The notes under the pieces: generated by a model | Databases searched by the model: none | What the model saw: only the letters and a program-made list of their open reading frames with translations | Told to the model about the DNA's origin: nothing | Made by a program: the position numbers and the translations under genes | Part shown: piece by piece, positions 61,138 to 64,000 of the stretch | How positions within the stretch are numbered: the first letter of the stretch is position 1 | Layout: every line of letters begins with the position of its first letter | Assembly: GCF_900184815.1 (NCBI RefSeq) | Contig: NZ_FXXQ01000002.1 | Coordinates: 434,001 to 498,000, forward strand | Length of the DNA stretch: 64,000 nucleotides | From: Boseongicola aestuarii | GTDB lineage: Bacteria > Pseudomonadota > Alphaproteobacteria > Rhodobacterales > Rhodobacteraceae | Direction: 5' to 3'

Positions 61138-61500
61138 TCAGGGCATCCAGATCGCGGCAGAGTAATGCCCGCCTTCAACCGGGACCACGAACATCATGAC
61201 GCTTGTCCAGACCGATTGCCCTTCTTTGGTACGGCAGTAGGTTTCACTGTGAATATGCTGGTCCCCGGCTTCCAGCGCGGGTTCTACCGAAGCAATGAAC
61301 GCATCTAAATGCGCGGGATCATTGACCAGACTGGCTTCGCGCCCGATCACTTCGTCGGCAGGATAACCGAACAAGTCGGTGTAGGCGTTGTTGATCCAAA
61401 GCAGCTTGGCTTCGCCATCGTCAACCCCACGAAACCCAATAGCAATCGCATCACCCGCGAGCGATGCAAATGAAGTCAGAATTTCGTCAAGGTTCGTCAC
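61138..61500 (-). CDS. PAS-domain fragment, 5' part of the frameshifted GGDEF/EAL gene
   Basis: 120 residues: NLDEILTSFASLAGDAIAIGF, INNAYTDLFGYPADEVIGR, and TYCRTKEGQSVWTSVMMFVVPVEGGHYSAAIW, a full PAS domain. It stops three codons after AAIW, just where relatives go on with RD...K-x-RE. The 106 bases to dat have no clear terminator. Confidence 0.75.
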   Translation of the reverse strand: MTNLDEILTSFASLAGDAIAIGFRGVDDGEAKLLWINNAYTDLFGYPADEVIGREASLVNDPAHLDAFIASVEPALEAGDQHIHSETYCRTKEGQSVWTSVMMFVVPVEGGHYSAAIWMP

Positions 61501-61606
61501 GACTTACCGGCCCGCCAACAGTGAAGCGCCCGGATAAGGCGGCGGGTTTAAGGGTTTCCCAAATACCCTCGGGTAGAATAATTCGAAATCGATCTATCCC
61601 CGGAAA

Positions 61607-62467
61607 TTACAGGGCCGTCTTGCGGCTTTCATCCAGATAAATCTCGCGCAGGCGCGCCGCGACAGGCCCCGGCTTACCGTCGCCCAGAGCCGCGCCGTCA
61701 ATCTCGACGACCGGCATCACAAATGTCGACGCCGAGGTGATGAAGGCCTCATCGGCGTCCTTGGCCTCATCGATTGTGAACGCGCGTTCCTCGACAACCA
61801 TTTGCGCCTCTTTAGCAAACCGCAGGACCGCGGCACGGGTGATACCGTGCAGGATTTCATTCGACAGGTGCCGCGTGATGATCTTGCCGTCCTTCACGAT
61901 ATAAGCGTTGTTCGAGGTCCCTTCGGTAACGTGGCAATCTTCAATCATCCAGGCATCATCGCAGCCCGCGGCCTTGGCCATCATCTTGCCCATCGAAGGA
62001 TAAAGAAGCTGCACGGTCTTGATGTCGCGGCGCGCCCAGCGCTGGTCCTCGATCGAGATGACTCTGAGACCCTTTTTTGCAGCCGGGCTGTCGGCGATGG
62101 ACTTGGCCTGCGTGAAAAGCACCAGCGACGACGGAACCTTTTCGGGGTCCGGGAACGCGAAATCCCGATCCGCATCAGCGCCTCGCGTGACCTGCAGGTA
62201 AATCATTCCCTCGGTCAGATCATTGCGCACGATCAGTTCCCTGTGGATATCCAGAAGCGCCTCCATCGAGACCGGAGCGGCCATGTCAAGCTCGCTCAGC
62301 GAGCGTTCGAGACGACGCGCATGGCCAGCAAAGTCGAGAAGCTTGCCCTCAAGGACGCTGGTGACTTCATAAACGCCGTCCGCAAAGAGAAAGCCCCTGT
62401 CGAACACCGAAACCTTGGCCTGATCTTCTGGGACATAATCGCCGTTGACGTAAACGATGCGAGTCAT
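61607..62467 (-). CDS. dat: D-amino-acid aminotransferase
   Basis: 286 residues, class IV PLP aminotransferase. YVNGDYVPEDQAKVSVFDRGFLFADGVYEV; PLP Lys in RRDIKTVQLL; EGTSNNAYIV; LHGITRAAVL. The DIKT segment and short N-terminus fit D-alanine/D-amino-acid transaminases rather than IlvE. Moves amino groups between D-amino acids and 2-oxo acids. Third gene of dgcN-dgcA-dat, 109 bases after dgcA with a hairpin repeat between. Confidence 0.87.
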   Translation of the reverse strand: MTRIVYVNGDYVPEDQAKVSVFDRGFLFADGVYEVTSVLEGKLLDFAGHARRLERSLSELDMAAPVSMEALLDIHRELIVRNDLTEGMIYLQVTRGADADRDFAFPDPEKVPSSLVLFTQAKSIADSPAAKKGLRVISIEDQRWARRDIKTVQLLYPSMGKMMAKAAGCDDAWMIEDCHVTEGTSNNAYIVKDGKIITRHLSNEILHGITRAAVLRFAKEAQMVVEERAFTIDEAKDADEAFITSASTFVMPVVEIDGAALGDGKPGPVAARLREIYLDESRKTAL

Positions 62468-62513
62468 GGGTTGGGTTCTCCGACTAGAGGGCAGTGAGAT
62501 GTGGCATGGCGCA

Positions 62514-62565
62514 CGGAGGGGCCAGCCCCTCCGAACCTCCCCGGGATATTTTCCAACAGAAGAAG
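62514..62565 (-). repeat. Dispersed hairpin repeat, copy C
   Basis: Minus strand: CTTCTTCTGTTGGAAAATATCC, CGGGGAGG, then hairpin GGAGGGGC-TG-GCCCCTCC. Starts 12 bases after the dgcA stop. Confidence 0.7.
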
Positions 62566-62576
62566 GTGCAAGAGGC

Positions 62577-63548
62577 TTAACCCCAAAGCGCGGATTCCGG
62601 GGGATGCAGGCCCTCGGCATCATAGGCCAGCGGCGGGGTCCGGTCTTCGGCCAGCAGGAGCGGTCCGTCGAGATCGACGAAGGCGGCGCCTTCGGCCAGC
62701 AGCGTTGCGGGCGCCATGGCCAGGGACGTACCGACCATACACCCGATCATGAGGCCGTAACCCTGCGCGAGGGCTGCCTGTTTCAGCGCCAGCGCTTCGG
62801 TCAGTCCGCCCGTCTTGTCGAGTTTGATGTTGGCGATGTCGTATTTACCTTTGAGCGCCGGAAGCGACACGCGGTCATGACAGCTTTCATCAGCGCAAAC
62901 CGGAAGGGGGCGCGCGATCTCGGCAAGCATGTCATCCTTTTCAGCGGGCAGCGGTTGTTCGACCAGCAACACGCCAAGCCGCAAGAGGTGCGGGGCAAGC
63001 TCGGTATAGACCTCGGCAGTCCAGCCCTCATTGGCGTCGACGATGATATCGGTAAGCGGCGCACCACGCCGCACCGCTTCGAGGCGGTTCATATCGTCGG
63101 GGGTCCCAAGTTTGATTTTCAGGAGGGGACGATGCGCATGGCGCGCCGCAGCTGCCTCCATGTTTTCAGGCGAATCCAGCGATAACGTAAAGGCCGTTTT
63201 CAAAGGACCGGGCGCCGGCACCCCCGCCAAATCCCAGACACGCGCACCCGCGCGCTTGGCTTCCATATCCCACATCGCGCAATCAACCGCATTGCGCGCA
63301 GCCCCCGCCGGCAATGCCTCCTGCAGCGCGCGCCGCGTGATCGTACCGGGCAACGCCAGAATTTCGGCCATCACACTCTCGACGGTCTCGCCGTAGCGCG
63401 CGTAGGGCACACATTCGCCATGCCCTTCGACTTGGCCATCCGACACCGTTACGGTCAACACAACCGCGGCGTCCCGAGACCCTCGCGAGATCGTAAACGT
63501 CTCTGCAAGTCGAAACTGCTCGGGAACTACGGAAATGCTCAAAGACAA
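62577..63548 (-). CDS. dgcA: N-acetyl-D-glutamate racemase DgcA (enolase superfamily)
   Basis: 323 residues from TTG 63548. Muconate-lactonising-enzyme-type barrel: LLKIKLG (catalytic KxK), metal ligands in IIVDANEGW, LLVEQPLP and VCADES, second-side Lys in IKLDKTGG. FTISRGSR and GECVPYARYGETVESV match the dipeptide-epimerase/DgcA group. Known pathway: DgcN makes N-acetyl-D-Glu, DgcA racemises it to N-acetyl-L-Glu. No ATG fits; GAGGA lies 7 bases before TTG 63548 (GTG 63611 is the other option and would lie in a repeat). Confidence 0.85.
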   Translation of the reverse strand: MSLSISVVPEQFRLAETFTISRGSRDAAVVLTVTVSDGQVEGHGECVPYARYGETVESVMAEILALPGTITRRALQEALPAGAARNAVDCAMWDMEAKRAGARVWDLAGVPAPGPLKTAFTLSLDSPENMEAAAARHAHRPLLKIKLGTPDDMNRLEAVRRGAPLTDIIVDANEGWTAEVYTELAPHLLRLGVLLVEQPLPAEKDDMLAEIARPLPVCADESCHDRVSLPALKGKYDIANIKLDKTGGLTEALALKQAALAQGYGLMIGCMVGTSLAMAPATLLAEGAAFVDLDGPLLLAEDRTPPLAYDAEGLHPPESALWG

Positions 63549-63561
63549 AAAGCCGTCCTCA

Positions 63562-63611
63562 TTCTTTGGGTCTGAAAAATCCCAGGGGGTGTGGGGGACA
63601 GCGTCCCCCAC
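63562..63611 (+). repeat. Dispersed hairpin repeat, copy D
   Basis: TTCTTTGGGTC, A run, CCCAGGGGG, then 9-base stem GTGGGGGAC with GTCCCCCAC. Close to copy A. It sits in the dgcN-dgcA gap, opposite in direction to transcription. Confidence 0.75.
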
Positions 63612-63643
63612 CTACAGCGACGAGCCATAGGCTCGGCGCAATC

Positions 63644-64000
63644 CTAAATCACGCTCAGAGCGTCAACCAGACGTGCCGCTCCATGCCGGTATGGATCAAC
63701 AGTCGGCAGCCCCATCCGGTCTTCGATTTCGGCGCATAATGCCAGCGCCTCGTCATCGCCCAACGCTTTTGTATTGACCGAAACACCCGCAACCACACAA
63801 GCCGGATTTGCGATCCGCGCTAGCGGCAGTGCCATGTCACGCAATTCCTCGAGTTTTGGCAAACCAAACCCTGGCAAGCCGCGCATGTGCGTGCGGGTCG
63901 GCTCATGGGCAAGGATCAGTGCGTCCGGTTGACCTCCGTGGATCAATGCCATCGTCACGCCGGAATACGACACATGCCAGAGACTGCCCTGCCCTTCGAT
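63644..64000 (-). CDS. dgcN: DgcN (DUF1611 family), C-terminal part
   Basis: The frame runs off the window; ~118 residues remain, beginning IEGQGSLWH. SGVTMALIHGGQPDALILAHEP and RTHMRGLPGFGLPKLEEL are hallmarks of the C-terminal DUF1611 domain. DgcN acetylates D-glutamate before DgcA. The P-loop half lies outside. Read with dgcA and dat as one operon. Confidence 0.87.
   Translation of the reverse strand: MEGQGSLWHVSYSGVTMALIHGGQPDALILAHEPTRTHMRGLPGFGLPKLEELRDMALPLARIANPACVVAGVSVNTKALGDDEALALCAEIEDRMGLPTVDPYRHGAARLVDALSVI

Noticed and set aside
1-64000. tRNA or rRNA genes, prophage or insertion sequences
   Set aside because: Intergenic gaps were read for cloverleaf arms, CCA ends, terminal repeats and transposase genes; none was convincing.

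Overview
The window is GC-rich chromosomal DNA from an alphaproteobacterium, most probably a marine Rhodobacteraceae (Roseobacter-group) member. Supporting markers are the DUF2125, DUF1013/TrcR, DUF1244 and COQ9 genes, a prephenate dehydratase separate from chorismate mutase, a YejABEF transporter, a pyk-rpmI-rplT-pheS-pheT block, and dispersed intergenic hairpin repeats of a kind common in that group. A BciA-type 8-vinyl reductase suggests bacteriochlorophyll synthesis, and a dgcN-dgcA-dat cluster suggests use of D-glutamate and other D-amino acids. I see no phage, transposase, CRISPR array, plasmid gene, rRNA or tRNA. Coding density is high and no gene-free stretch exceeds about 200 bases.

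Layout. 0-4.1 kb: 3' end of clpA, then a MotA/MotB-like pair with a very long coiled coil. 4.2-9.2 kb: chaC, a DUF2125 protein, and the translationally coupled hisC-tyrA-extensin operon, then a methyltransferase. 9.3-21.4 kb: yejABEF, a membrane-anchored cytochrome c, pheA, two paralogous orphan peptide-binding proteins flanking a GAF protein, and small proteins. 21.6-29.2 kb: bciA, a HIT protein, a GT14-like glycosyltransferase divergent from a PAPS sulfotransferase, an SRPBCC protein, nudC and a Tat-exported CpdB-like nucleotidase. 29.3-34 kb: a NitT/TauT-type ABC operon, an SDR-AraC operon with three operator-like boxes, and the SRP RNA. 34-39.3 kb: rsgA, a tyrosine phosphatase, a YdcH protein, and dnaX-ybaB-recR. 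39.4-51.4 kb: a transporter, two secreted proteins of unclear function, trcR, an RNase T2, a quinone oxidoreductase, COQ9, rpsU, OsmC, a Popeye-like protein, an Lrp regulator divergent from ald, mscL, GST, ytoQ and a YdcZ-like protein. 51.4-58.1 kb: a long minus-strand run, pyk-rpmI-rplT-pheS-(ASCH)-(unknown)-pheT. 58.2-64 kb: an N-formylglutamate amidohydrolase-like gene, DUF1244, a PAS-GGDEF-EAL gene that appears frameshifted, and dat-dgcA-dgcN, cut by the window end.

Most genes are housekeeping or transport. The points most worth a second look are: a probable 10-bp slippage deletion in the GGDEF/EAL gene; recR apparently starting at CTG; the glycan-transfer/sulfation module; a stator-like pair whose predicted coil is longer than the periplasm is deep; an ASCH gene and an AT-richer orphan wedged between pheS and pheT; four copies of a dispersed hairpin repeat; three palindromes overlapping stop codons; and several candidate operator sites.
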